DNA of 32,048 nucleotides, from contig NZ_JABFCN010000059.1 in the NCBI RefSeq assembly GCF_013087515.1, positions 1 through 32,048 of the forward strand. Direction: 5' to 3'. The translations under genes and the position numbers were made by a program. Positions 15,867-23,825 of the stretch are shown in pieces. This stretch comes from Rhizobium sophorae (GTDB lineage: Bacteria > Pseudomonadota > Alphaproteobacteria > Rhizobiales > Rhizobiaceae). Position 1 is the stretch's first letter. Each line of letters starts with the position of its first letter. A model generated the notes under the pieces. The model was given only the letters and a program-made list of their open reading frames with translations. It had not been told where the DNA came from and did not search any database.

Positions 15867-17330
15867 TTGGACCCGGTGGTATCGATCCGGCCGCTACTTG
15901 CCGTCGCCGTCGCGGGCCTGACGGCCCTTGCAGTTCTTCTCCTGAACAACCGCGAGAAACTCCGCGATATCGTCTCGCCATTGGCGGCAATCGCCATGTT
16001 CGCAATTGTCGTCTCGATGGCGCCCACGGTGCTAGCGGGCGGGACGGTCGAATTGCGCCTGTTTGAGGTTCTGCCGGGGATTGATTTGGCTTTCCGGGTC
16101 GATGCACTCGGCATGGTGTTTGCCACCGTCTCGTCGCTGCTGTGGATTGTCGCGGCGATCTATTCCATCGGCTACATGCGGCACTTGAACGAGCATGCGC
16201 AGACCCGGTTCTTCGCCTGCTTTGCCGCCAGTCTCGCGGCAGCGGTCGGAGGCGCCTTCGCCGCCAATCTGTTCACGCTGGTGATCTTCTACGAGATGCT
16301 CACCCTCGTTACCTATCCGCTCGTTTACCACCACGAAGACGAAGAGGGATGGACGGGCAGCCGCAAGTACCTGGTCTATTTGATGGGAGCGTCAAAGAGC
16401 GTGCTTCTCGCCGCGCTGGCGCTGACCTACCACATTGCGGGATCGCTCGACTTTGTCACGGGGGGCCTGCTGGCAGGGAGCGATGCTTCGGCGGCGCTGC
16501 TGACAGTCGTCTATTTCTGCTACCTCTTCGGCTTCGCCAAGGCTGCGGTGATGCCGATGCACGCATGGCTGCCTGCCGCGATGGTGGCGCCGACACCGAT
16601 CAGTGCGCTCCTGCATGCCGTGGCCGTGGTCAAGATGGGCGTGTTCTGCGTGCTGCGGTTGGTGTTCCATGTGTTCGGCACGGGGCTGGTGGACGGGCTA
16701 GGACTGGGCATCGCCACGGCCTATCTGGTCTCGTTCACGATTCTTATGGCGTCGGTCTACGCCCTGACGCGGGACGACCTGAAGGCTCGGCTCGCCTATT
16801 CGACTGTCAGCCAGCTCTCCTACATCGTGCTGGGCGCGGTTCTGCTCTCGCCGGTCGCGATGGTCGGCGGGATCATCCACATCGCGGCGCATGCATTCTC
16901 AAAGATCACACTGTTTTTCTGCGCCGGGTCGATCTATTGCGCGTCTGGCAAGCGCAACATCAGCGACATGGCTGGTATCGGCCGCCGGTTGCCCTGGACG
17001 ATGGGGGCGTTCTTCGTCGGCTCACTCAGCATGATCGGCGTGCCACCGACTGCGGGGTTCGTGAGCAAGTGGTATCTGGCGCGAGGCGCGGTGGAGGCGG
17101 GGGAAATCGCGTTCCTGGTCGTGCTCCTAGCGAGTTCGGTCCTCAACGCCGCTTATTTCCTGCCGGTCAGCTATGTCGCCTTTTTCGGGACGGAGGCGCA
17201 AGGGAGCCCGGCAACGGTCCGTGAAATTCCGATGGTGACGATCCCGCTAGTTGCGACCGCCATCCTGTCGGTGGCGATGGGCATCTTCCCCGACTATTTC
17301 GTCGCCTTGGCGGAAGGAGTTGTCAGGTGA
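15867..17330 (+). CDS. First NuoL/MrpD-like antiporter subunit of complex I
   Basis: A 487-residue protein with about 14 transmembrane helices of the proton_antipo_M family. The key pumping residues are visible: Glu143 (FYEMLTLVTYP), Lys225 (FAKAAVMPMHAWLP), Lys256 (VVKMGVF) and Lys346 (HAFSKITLFF). It resembles MrpD of multisubunit Na+/H+ antiporters and lacks the long lateral helix that ends a normal NuoL, because the protein stops after helix 14. The start is TTG 15867 with GGATAGAGG before it; GTG 15876 is an alternative. Its stop overlaps the next start. It is one of four antiporter-like subunits in the cluster, one more than in standard complex I. Confidence 0.88.
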   Translation: MDPVVSIRPLLAVAVAGLTALAVLLLNNREKLRDIVSPLAAIAMFAIVVSMAPTVLAGGTVELRLFEVLPGIDLAFRVDALGMVFATVSSLLWIVAAIYSIGYMRHLNEHAQTRFFACFAASLAAAVGGAFAANLFTLVIFYEMLTLVTYPLVYHHEDEEGWTGSRKYLVYLMGASKSVLLAALALTYHIAGSLDFVTGGLLAGSDASAALLTVVYFCYLFGFAKAAVMPMHAWLPAAMVAPTPISALLHAVAVVKMGVFCVLRLVFHVFGTGLVDGLGLGIATAYLVSFTILMASVYALTRDDLKARLAYSTVSQLSYIVLGAVLLSPVAMVGGIIHIAAHAFSKITLFFCAGSIYCASGKRNISDMAGIGRRLPWTMGAFFVGSLSMIGVPPTAGFVSKWYLARGAVEAGEIAFLVVLLASSVLNAAYFLPVSYVAFFGTEAQGSPATVREIPMVTIPLVATAILSVAMGIFPDYFVALAEGVVR

Positions 17331-17581
17331 TAAAGCGCTTGGTCGATTTCTTTGGCGACGGAAAGTATGCGACCGAACGGCGTCGGCTTTTCTATCTGGT
17401 GCTCGTCCTGATCGTCATCGCCGACTTCCTGGTGCCGCGCGAACACGCCGAATACCCGTGGGACCGTCTGCCGGGCTGGTCGGCCGTCTACGGCTTCTTA
17501 TCCTGCGTGCTGCTGATTTTCGTTTCCAAGTTCCTCGGCCATCGGGCTGGGCTCATGCGGCGCGAGGACTATTATGACTGA
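17327..17581 (+). CDS. Small two-helix membrane protein between the antiporter subunits
   Basis: An 84-residue protein with two hydrophobic segments at about 21-36 and 52-70, a charged N-terminus (MIKRLVDFFGDGKYATERRR) and a charged C-terminus (RREDYYD). I recognise no named family. Its GTG start overlaps the end of the preceding antiporter gene by four bases, and its end overlaps the next antiporter gene by eight, so it is translated as part of the pump set. It could be a spacer or assembly subunit sitting between two pump modules, comparable in size to small Mrp subunits, but this is inference. It has no cysteine or cofactor motif. Confidence 0.7.
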   Translation: MIKRLVDFFGDGKYATERRRLFYLVLVLIVIADFLVPREHAEYPWDRLPGWSAVYGFLSCVLLIFVSKFLGHRAGLMRREDYYD

Positions 17582-19334
17582 CTTCGTCCATCCCGCCCTG
17601 CTGTTCATTCTCGGTGCCCTGCCGATCCCCTTTCTGAACGCGTCGATCCGCAAGGCCTATCTGCTGCTGATCCCGATACTTGCGATCCTTACCGTGCTCA
17701 CGATGCAGTCAGGCAGCTACGGCGCGGCATCGTTCATCGGGCAGGAAATCCTCATCGCGAAGGTCGACAAGCTGAGCATCGTCTTCGCAACGGTCTTCAC
17801 CATTATGGCGCTGATCGGAACGGTCTACGCTCTGCACCTGACGCGCCCCGGCCAGCATGTCGCTGCGTTCGTCTATGTCGGCAGCGCGCTTGGCGTGGTT
17901 TTCGCCGGCGACTACCTGACCTTGTACCTGTTCTGGGAAGGCATGGCGTTTGCCTCTGCCTATCTGGTTTTCGCCCAGGGCGGCCGGCAGGCGGTTGCCG
18001 CCGGTTTCCGCTATCTCATGGTCCACATCACCGGCGGCGTCGTTCTGCTCGGTGGCGTCATTCTCCACGGGCTCGCCACGGGTTCGCTGCTCCTCGGCCC
18101 GATCGGGGGGGGGATGGGCGTCGGCGCCTACCTGATCCTTGCCGGGTTCATGCTCAACGCCGCGGTGCCGCCCCTTAACGCCTGGCTGACCGATGCTTAC
18201 CCGGAGGCGACTGTCACCGGGGCGGTGTTTATGAGCGCCTTCACCACGAAGACCGCCGTCTATGTCCTGGCGCGGACGTTTCCGGGGACCGAGCTTCTGG
18301 TTTGGCTCGGCACTGCAATGGCGCTTTACGGTGTCATCTACGCGGTGCTGGAGAACGACTGCCGGCGGCTGCTCGCCTATCATATCGTCAGCCAAGTGGG
18401 CTACATGGTGGCGGGTATCGGCATCGGCACCGAGATGGCAGTGAACGGCGCCTCCAGCCACGCCTTCGCGCATATCCTCTACAAGGCACTGCTATTCATG
18501 GGCGCAGGAGCGGTGATCCACGTGACCGGCCGCCGCAAGCTCACCGAACTTGGCGGGCTCTACAGGACCATGCCGATAACGGTGGCGCTCTATATGGTCG
18601 GCGCCTTCGCAATCTCGGCGTTTCCGTTCTTCTCAGGCTTTGTCACCAAATCGATGGTGATTGCCGCCGCCGGACAGGATCATCGGGCGCTGGTGGTGGT
18701 GGCGTTGACGATGGCGTCGTCGGGGACGTTCCTGCACACGGGCCTGAAGCTCCCGTATTACATGTTTTTCGGCGTGGACCGGAAACTGGAGGCGCGGGAG
18801 CCGCCGCGCAACATGCTGGTTGCGATGGGCATGGCGGCGGTGCTCTGCATTGCGATCGGGGTATTCCCGCAGCCGCTTTACGCTCTCCTTCCCTATCCGG
18901 TCGACTTCGAACCCTATACAGGCGTCCATCTCACCGAGAGCCTCAGCTTGTTGATGTTCACCGCACTGGGATTCGTGCTGTTCCTCAGGGCGCTCGACCC
19001 CGAGAACACGATCAGCATCGACACCGACTGGTTCTACCGCAAGGGCGCGCGGCTCTTCATGTGGTTCGCCGAAAAACCGCTGGCGCGCTATGAGAAGGCG
19101 GTAAGCAACGTGTCCGAGACAGCCGCGCTACCCTTCCTGCATGGGACGGCACGGGCGGGACTGTGGATCGATCTCACCGGCGTGGACGCCGTCGTGAACG
19201 GCGTCGCCCGCTCGATCCTGCGCGGCGGCGGGCGGCTCCGGCGGCTCCAGACCGGCGTCGTGACCCATTACGCGCTGGCGATGATCGCTGGTGTGATCGC
19301 AGCCGCCGTGGTCTTCGCCGTGGTATGGCGGTAG
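17574..19334 (+). CDS. nuoL: Second NuoL/MrpD-like antiporter subunit of complex I
   Basis: A 586-residue protein with 14 antiporter helices, a C-terminal extension at about 480-560 that fits the lateral helix of NuoL, and a last membrane helix (LQTGVVTHYALAMIAGVIAA) like the end of NuoL. It belongs to the Na+/H+ antiporter subunit D-like group, with the FDTDWFYRK-like string STDTDWFYRKGAR near 480. Glu122 (FWEGMAF), Lys226 (TTKTAVY) and Lys304 (ILYKALLF) are present, but the central helix 7 Lys seen in NuoL is Asn195 (GFMLNAAVPP). ATG 17574 overlaps the preceding gene. It is the best candidate for the NuoL role at the distal end. The symbol is tentative. Confidence 0.82.
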   Translation: MTDFVHPALLFILGALPIPFLNASIRKAYLLLIPILAILTVLTMQSGSYGAASFIGQEILIAKVDKLSIVFATVFTIMALIGTVYALHLTRPGQHVAAFVYVGSALGVVFAGDYLTLYLFWEGMAFASAYLVFAQGGRQAVAAGFRYLMVHITGGVVLLGGVILHGLATGSLLLGPIGGGMGVGAYLILAGFMLNAAVPPLNAWLTDAYPEATVTGAVFMSAFTTKTAVYVLARTFPGTELLVWLGTAMALYGVIYAVLENDCRRLLAYHIVSQVGYMVAGIGIGTEMAVNGASSHAFAHILYKALLFMGAGAVIHVTGRRKLTELGGLYRTMPITVALYMVGAFAISAFPFFSGFVTKSMVIAAAGQDHRALVVVALTMASSGTFLHTGLKLPYYMFFGVDRKLEAREPPRNMLVAMGMAAVLCIAIGVFPQPLYALLPYPVDFEPYTGVHLTESLSLLMFTALGFVLFLRALDPENTISIDTDWFYRKGARLFMWFAEKPLARYEKAVSNVSETAALPFLHGTARAGLWIDLTGVDAVVNGVARSILRGGGRLRRLQTGVVTHYALAMIAGVIAAAVVFAVVWR

Positions 19335-19342
19335 GGGGCGCG

Positions 19343-20818
19343 ATGGGATTGCCGCTTCTGAGCTTCATAATTTTCACGCCCGTCGCCGGGGCAGCGGTTC
19401 TGATGTTTCTCCGCGGCGACGATGCGGTGCGCTGGACAGCGCTGGGTGTCACAATCCTCGACCTCGCCCTCTGCATCGCCATGCTGGCCGGATTCGACAC
19501 CACGACCCACGAGATGCAGTTCACAGAGAAGCGCCCTTGGGTGCCCGCGCTCGGGATCACTTATGCGCTTGGTATCGACGGGATAAGCGCGCTCTTCGTG
19601 TTCCTGACCGCGTTGCTGGGTTCGATCTGTGTGCTCGCCTCGTGGGTTGCGATCGACCGCAAGGTGAAGGCGTTCATGGTCAGTCTGCTCTCCATGCAGG
19701 CGCTAATGCTGGGGGTGTTCTGCGCGCTCGACCTGTTCTTGTTCTACGTTTTCTGGGAAGCGATGCTGATCCCGATGTACCTGATCATCGGCGTCTGGGG
19801 CGGCGACGGCCGGATCTATGCGGCGTTCAAGTTCTTCCTCTACACTCTGGCGGGCAGTGTCCTGTTCCTGGTCGGTGTCATCGTGCTCTATTTCAACGGC
19901 GGCGAGACCTTCGACATCCTCGCCCTCACTGCACAGGATTTGCCATTCCGGGTCCAATCCTGGCTGTTCTTCGCCTTCCTGATCGCCTTCGCGGTCAAGG
20001 TGCCGATGGTCCCGGTCCATACCTGGCTGCCGGACGCCCATGTACAAGCGCCGACCGCGGGCAGCATCATCCTCGCGGGCGTACTCTTGAAGATGGGCGC
20101 CTATGGGTTCCTGCGGTTCTCGCTGCCGATGCTGCCAGAGGCGTCGGTATATTATTCGACACTGATGCTTTCGCTTTCAGCGCTTGCGATCGTCTATGGC
20201 GGGTTGCTCGCGCTGGCACAGGACGATCTGAAGAAACTTGTGGCCTATTCCAGCATCAGCCACATGGGCTTCGTGACCATGGGGATTTTTGCGCTGAACC
20301 TCCGCGGACTCCAAGGAGGTATCCTGCAAATGTTCAATCATGGCGTGACGACGGGCGCCCTGTTCCTGTTCGTCGGCTTGATTTACGAGCGGACCCATAC
20401 CCGCAGCATCGCTGATTATGGCGGGCTGATGAAGGCAGCACCCGTCTATACCGCGTTTCTGGCGCTGTTCACTCTGTCGTCAATGGCGCTGCCGGGGACG
20501 AATTCGTTCGTGGGCGAGCTGCTGGTGCTGTCGGGCGGGTTTGCGGCCAACCTGGCCATCGGCGCGGCCGCCGTTTTGGGCGCGTTGCTTGGCGCGGCCT
20601 ATCTGCTTGGCATGTATAGGAAAGTCGCGCTTGGTCCGGCCAGCGTCGGCCTCCGGTTCAAGATACGCGACGTGAACGCCCGCGAGCTGGCAGCGACCCT
20701 GCCGCTGGCCGTCTTCGTGCTGTGGGTCGGGCTCTATCCGAAGCCCTTTCTCAATATCATGGACGCTTCGGTGGAACATCTGCTGGTGCAGGTGCATGCC
20801 AAGGGGAGCGGTCAATGA
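19343..20818 (+). CDS. nuoM: NADH-quinone oxidoreductase subunit M
   Basis: A 491-residue NuoM (ND4) with about 14 helices. Conserved residues are Glu139 (FYVFWEAMLIPMY), Lys219 (FAVKVPMVPVHTWLPDAH) and Lys250 (LLKMGAY), plus the motif DDLKKLVAYSSISHMGFV. It translocates protons in the membrane arm between NuoL and NuoN. ATG 19343 is chosen because the NuoM N-terminus (MGLPLLSFIIFTP) starts there and it lies 9 bp after the preceding gene. Its stop overlaps the nuoN start by four bases. Confidence 0.95.
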   Translation: MGLPLLSFIIFTPVAGAAVLMFLRGDDAVRWTALGVTILDLALCIAMLAGFDTTTHEMQFTEKRPWVPALGITYALGIDGISALFVFLTALLGSICVLASWVAIDRKVKAFMVSLLSMQALMLGVFCALDLFLFYVFWEAMLIPMYLIIGVWGGDGRIYAAFKFFLYTLAGSVLFLVGVIVLYFNGGETFDILALTAQDLPFRVQSWLFFAFLIAFAVKVPMVPVHTWLPDAHVQAPTAGSIILAGVLLKMGAYGFLRFSLPMLPEASVYYSTLMLSLSALAIVYGGLLALAQDDLKKLVAYSSISHMGFVTMGIFALNLRGLQGGILQMFNHGVTTGALFLFVGLIYERTHTRSIADYGGLMKAAPVYTAFLALFTLSSMALPGTNSFVGELLVLSGGFAANLAIGAAAVLGALLGAAYLLGMYRKVALGPASVGLRFKIRDVNARELAATLPLAVFVLWVGLYPKPFLNIMDASVEHLLVQVHAKGSGQ

Positions 20819-22272
20819 TCGTCGCCGCACTTTTCCAGTCGGCTCTCGCAAGCCTGCCCGAGATCGTGGTGATTACTGGAGCCTGCATCCTGCTGATCCT
20901 GGGACAGTTTTTGCGCAAGGGGCAGAAGTATTTCCTTGTCTGGGCTTCCGTCGCGGTCGTGCTGGTTGCCGCCTTAGCGACACTGATGCTGGCGGCAGAA
21001 GTGCGGCCGGCCTATACGGGCATGTTCATCGCCGACCGCTTCGCGGTCTTCTTCAAGTTCGTGTTCTACATAGCCACCATTCTGACATTCCTGCTTTCGC
21101 GGAAATATGCCGAAATCGAAGGGATCGGGAGCAGCGAATACTATGTCCTGCTGCTTTTCGCCCTTTCGGGAATGATGATCATGGCCTCGGCGACCGATCT
21201 CCTGTCGATCTACGTGGGCCTCGAGCTGATGGTGCTTTGCACCTACGTGCTGACCGGATTTCTGCGGCGTGAGCGGCGATCGAACGAAGCGGCGCTGAAA
21301 TACGTAATCCTTGGTGCGGTCTCGACCGGAATTTTCCTCTACGGCGTTTCGCTGGTCTACGGGCTCACCGGCACGACGCAATTGGACGGTATGGCTGCGG
21401 CCGTGACCGGCGCTCCGCGCGACCCCGGCTTGCTGCTGGCGTTGGTCTTCATCGTCGCGGGGCTGGTCTTCAAGGTCGGTGCGGTGCCGTTCCACATGTG
21501 GGTGCCGGACGTCTATGAAGGCGCGCCGACGACGATTACCGCCTTCATGTCCGTGGGGCCCAAGGCGGCGGGGTTCGCGGTGATCCTGCGGGTGTTCCTC
21601 AACCCTCTGGTCGCAACCTCCAACGTTTGGATCATCGTCGCGGTCATTGCTGTGGTGACGATGGCGCTAGGGAGTTTCGTTGCACTGGTGCAGGATAATT
21701 TCAAGCGCCTGCTGGCCTATTCCAGCATCGCCCATGCCGGGTTCGCTCTTTTCGGCGTGGTAGCCGGCGGGGCGGACGGGATCGCCAGCGTGATGATCTA
21801 TCTGCTGATCTACTCGCTCATGAATCTCGGCATTTTCGGCATCGTCATCCTGATGCGGAACGGCGATTTTTCCGGCGAGGTTATCGAAGACTATGCGGGT
21901 CTCGCCAAGTCGCATCCGGGGCTGGCACTTCTGATGCTGCTCTATCTGTTCTCGCTGGCCGGCATTCCGCCAACGGCCGGGTTCTTCGCCAAGTTCTACG
22001 TGCTGGTCGCGCTCGTCGAGCGAGGGTTCGTCATGCTGGCGGTGATCGCAGTGCTGCTGAGTGCTGTTGCCGCCTACTTTTATATCCGCATCGTCATGGT
22101 GATCTACATGCGCGAGCCGGAAAGGACGTTCGACCCGGCGCTGACGCCCTTGGTGCGCGCGACGCTCGCCTTCACTGCTGCCGGCACCATCGGCATCGGC
22201 CTGTTTCCCGCATGGTTTTTAAGACTTGCCCAGCATTCCGTGTTGGCGGCTGACCGATTGAATTTGCAATGA
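20815..22272 (+). CDS. nuoN: NADH-quinone oxidoreductase subunit N
   Basis: A 485-residue NuoN (ND2), the proton-pumping subunit closest to the quinone site. Motifs are YVGLELMVLCTYVL, the segment ALKYVILGAVSTG and FKVGAVPFHMWVPDVYEGAPT, all typical of NuoN. ATG 20815 overlaps the nuoM stop (ATGA); a longer frame upstream runs antiparallel to the NuoM end and is not used. The family length (about 480) fits. A 122-bp gap with a hairpin follows before nuoA, the only sizeable gap inside the plus-strand unit. Confidence 0.95.
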   Translation: MIVAALFQSALASLPEIVVITGACILLILGQFLRKGQKYFLVWASVAVVLVAALATLMLAAEVRPAYTGMFIADRFAVFFKFVFYIATILTFLLSRKYAEIEGIGSSEYYVLLLFALSGMMIMASATDLLSIYVGLELMVLCTYVLTGFLRRERRSNEAALKYVILGAVSTGIFLYGVSLVYGLTGTTQLDGMAAAVTGAPRDPGLLLALVFIVAGLVFKVGAVPFHMWVPDVYEGAPTTITAFMSVGPKAAGFAVILRVFLNPLVATSNVWIIVAVIAVVTMALGSFVALVQDNFKRLLAYSSIAHAGFALFGVVAGGADGIASVMIYLLIYSLMNLGIFGIVILMRNGDFSGEVIEDYAGLAKSHPGLALLMLLYLFSLAGIPPTAGFFAKFYVLVALVERGFVMLAVIAVLLSAVAAYFYIRIVMVIYMREPERTFDPALTPLVRATLAFTAAGTIGIGLFPAWFLRLAQHSVLAADRLNLQ

Positions 22273-22330
22273 TCTGTCCGACGGAATAAACTCAAAGCTC
22301 AAGAAAGGATTGCCCAAGTTGCTTCCCGGG

Positions 22331-22364
22331 GCGACCGCATTAGGGTCCTGAACAGGACGGTCGC
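22331..22364 (+). promoter_or_regulatory. Hairpin in the nuoN-nuoA gap
   Basis: The inner stem GTCCTG (22345-22350) pairs with CAGGAC (22353-22358) across two bases, and the outer stem GCGACC (22331-22336) pairs with GGTCGC (22359-22364) with an 8-base bulge on one side. No T run follows, so termination is unlikely. It could be an RNA processing or stability element before nuoA. Confidence 0.35.
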
Positions 22365-22394
22365 GGCCTGAGGAAAGCTCTCAGTGGGCAACCG

Positions 22395-22772
22395 GTGCAG
22401 TGCGATATGGCTGCGATGGAATTCTTGCCGGTTCTTTTTATGATCGTCGGAGTCGTTCTGGTGACGGGGGCGACGCTTTTTGTCTCCTCGCTGCTGCGTC
22501 CGTCCAATCCCTATCCCGAAAAGAACATGCCCTATGAGTGCGGCATGGACGCCGCGGGTGAGGCCGCCGCGGGGCGCTTCAGAGTGCCGTTTTTTATCCT
22601 TGCGATCCTGCTGGTCGTCTTCGATGTCGAGACGATGTTCCTCTTTCCCTGGGCCGTCGTCCTGAAAGACATCGGGCTGGTCGGCTTTGTCGAGATGTTC
22701 GTCTTCATATTGCTGCTTCTTGTGGGCTTCGCCTACGCCTGGCTGAAGGGAGCACTCGAATGGGAGGCGTAA
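22395..22772 (+). CDS. nuoA: NADH-quinone oxidoreductase subunit A
   Basis: A 125-residue NuoA (ND3) with three transmembrane helices and the conserved loop NPYPEKNMPYECGMDAAGEA followed by RVPFFILAILLVVFDVETMFLFPWA, which contains the cysteine and the acidic residues of the ND3 loop and helix. The start is uncertain: GTG 22395, ATG 22407 and ATG 22416 are in frame, and none has a strong ribosome binding site. The ATG at 22416 (MEFLPVLFMIVG) looks most like family N-termini. It begins the peripheral-arm half of the cluster, and its end overlaps nuoB by 13 bp. Confidence 0.93.
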   Translation: MQCDMAAMEFLPVLFMIVGVVLVTGATLFVSSLLRPSNPYPEKNMPYECGMDAAGEAAAGRFRVPFFILAILLVVFDVETMFLFPWAVVLKDIGLVGFVEMFVFILLLLVGFAYAWLKGALEWEA

Positions 22773-23263
22773 ACAACGCGATCCGCGACAGCGTGATGTT
22801 CACCACGGCCGAGAGCGTTATCAACTGGAGCCGAAGCTCGGCGCTGTGGCCCGAAACTTTCGGAATTGCCTGCTGCGCCATCGAGATGATCTCGGCGGGG
22901 TGCGCCCGCTATGATCTCGACCGGTTCGGCGTGGTGTTCCGGCCATCGCCCCGCCAGTCCGATGTGATGATCATCGCCGGCACAGTAACGCGGAAGTTCG
23001 CGCCCGTGGTGCGCCGCCTCTATGACCAGATGCCGGAGCCCCGCTGGGTCATCGCCATGGGCACCTGCGCTATCTCGGGCGGGGTCTACAACACCTACGC
23101 GGTCGTGCAGGGAGCGGAGACCTTCGTGCCGGTGGACGTGCATGTGCCCGGCTGCCCGCCGCGGCCCGAGGCGCTGATGCATGGATTCTTGCTACTTCAG
23201 GAGAAGATCAAAAAATCCCGAGCACTGACCAGGACTCCTCTGGATCGGGTTGCAGAGTCATGA
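22760..23263 (+). CDS. nuoB: NADH-quinone oxidoreductase subunit B
   Basis: A 167-residue NuoB (PSST) that carries the last [4Fe-4S] cluster, N2, next to the quinone site. Ligands Cys38 and Cys39 (ACCAIEM), Cys103 (GTCAISGG) and Cys132 (VPGCPPRPE) are all present. The second half of the protein has the normal FRPSPRQSDVMIIAGT segment. It starts at ATG 22760 inside the end of nuoA, and its stop overlaps nuoC by four bases. The C-terminus is short but complete. Confidence 0.97.
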   Translation: MGGVNNAIRDSVMFTTAESVINWSRSSALWPETFGIACCAIEMISAGCARYDLDRFGVVFRPSPRQSDVMIIAGTVTRKFAPVVRRLYDQMPEPRWVIAMGTCAISGGVYNTYAVVQGAETFVPVDVHVPGCPPRPEALMHGFLLLQEKIKKSRALTRTPLDRVAES

Positions 23264-23796
23264 GTGTGGAGACGCCCCTCATCCGCACTACGATCACGGA
23301 GCGTTTCGGCGAGGCAATCGACGATCTTGGCTTCGCACATAGTGTACATGCCTTCGCCGCTCCGCCTGACATGATCGTCGAGCTTTGCCGGTTTCTGAAG
23401 GAACACCCGGCGTTGCGGTTCAACTTCCTGTCGGACATCTGCGGGGTCGATCATTATCCTGAGATGCCACGCTACGAGACGGTGTACCACCTCTATTCGC
23501 TACCGAACAAATGGCGCGTTCGCGTCAAATGCCGCCTCGCCGATCCGCCGCGGGTCCCGTCGGTGACGGGGGTCTGGCGAACCGCCAATTGGCATGAGCG
23601 CGAAGCCTGGGACATGTACGGGATCAGGTTCGAGGGCCACCCCGATTTGCGCCGGATCTACATGTGGGAAGGGTTCGAGGGCTTCCCGCAGCGCAAGGAT
23701 TTTCCGCTCCGTGGCTACAAGGACAAGCTGAACCCGTTTGGCGCCGAAGGCACGCCGCCGACGCAGCCCGACCTCGCCACCAAGAACATTCCATAA
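23260..23796 (+). CDS. nuoC: NADH-quinone oxidoreductase subunit C
   Basis: A 178-residue NuoC (30 kDa subunit), separate from NuoD rather than fused as in enteric bacteria. The signature ANWHEREAWDMYGIRFEGHPDLRR is present, followed by GFPQRKDFPLRGY. It has no cofactor and holds NuoD and NuoB/I together in the peripheral arm. ATG 23260 overlaps the nuoB stop. The nuoD start lies 29 bp after its stop. Confidence 0.95.
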   Translation: MSVETPLIRTTITERFGEAIDDLGFAHSVHAFAAPPDMIVELCRFLKEHPALRFNFLSDICGVDHYPEMPRYETVYHLYSLPNKWRVRVKCRLADPPRVPSVTGVWRTANWHEREAWDMYGIRFEGHPDLRRIYMWEGFEGFPQRKDFPLRGYKDKLNPFGAEGTPPTQPDLATKNIP

Positions 23797-23825
23797 GGGA
23801 GGCCGCTCCACGCCGGAAACTTAAA

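Noticed and set aside
16142..17224. Open frame of 360 codons in a second plus-strand frame within the first pump gene
   Set aside because: Its composition is arginine- and alanine-rich shadow sequence without membrane helices.
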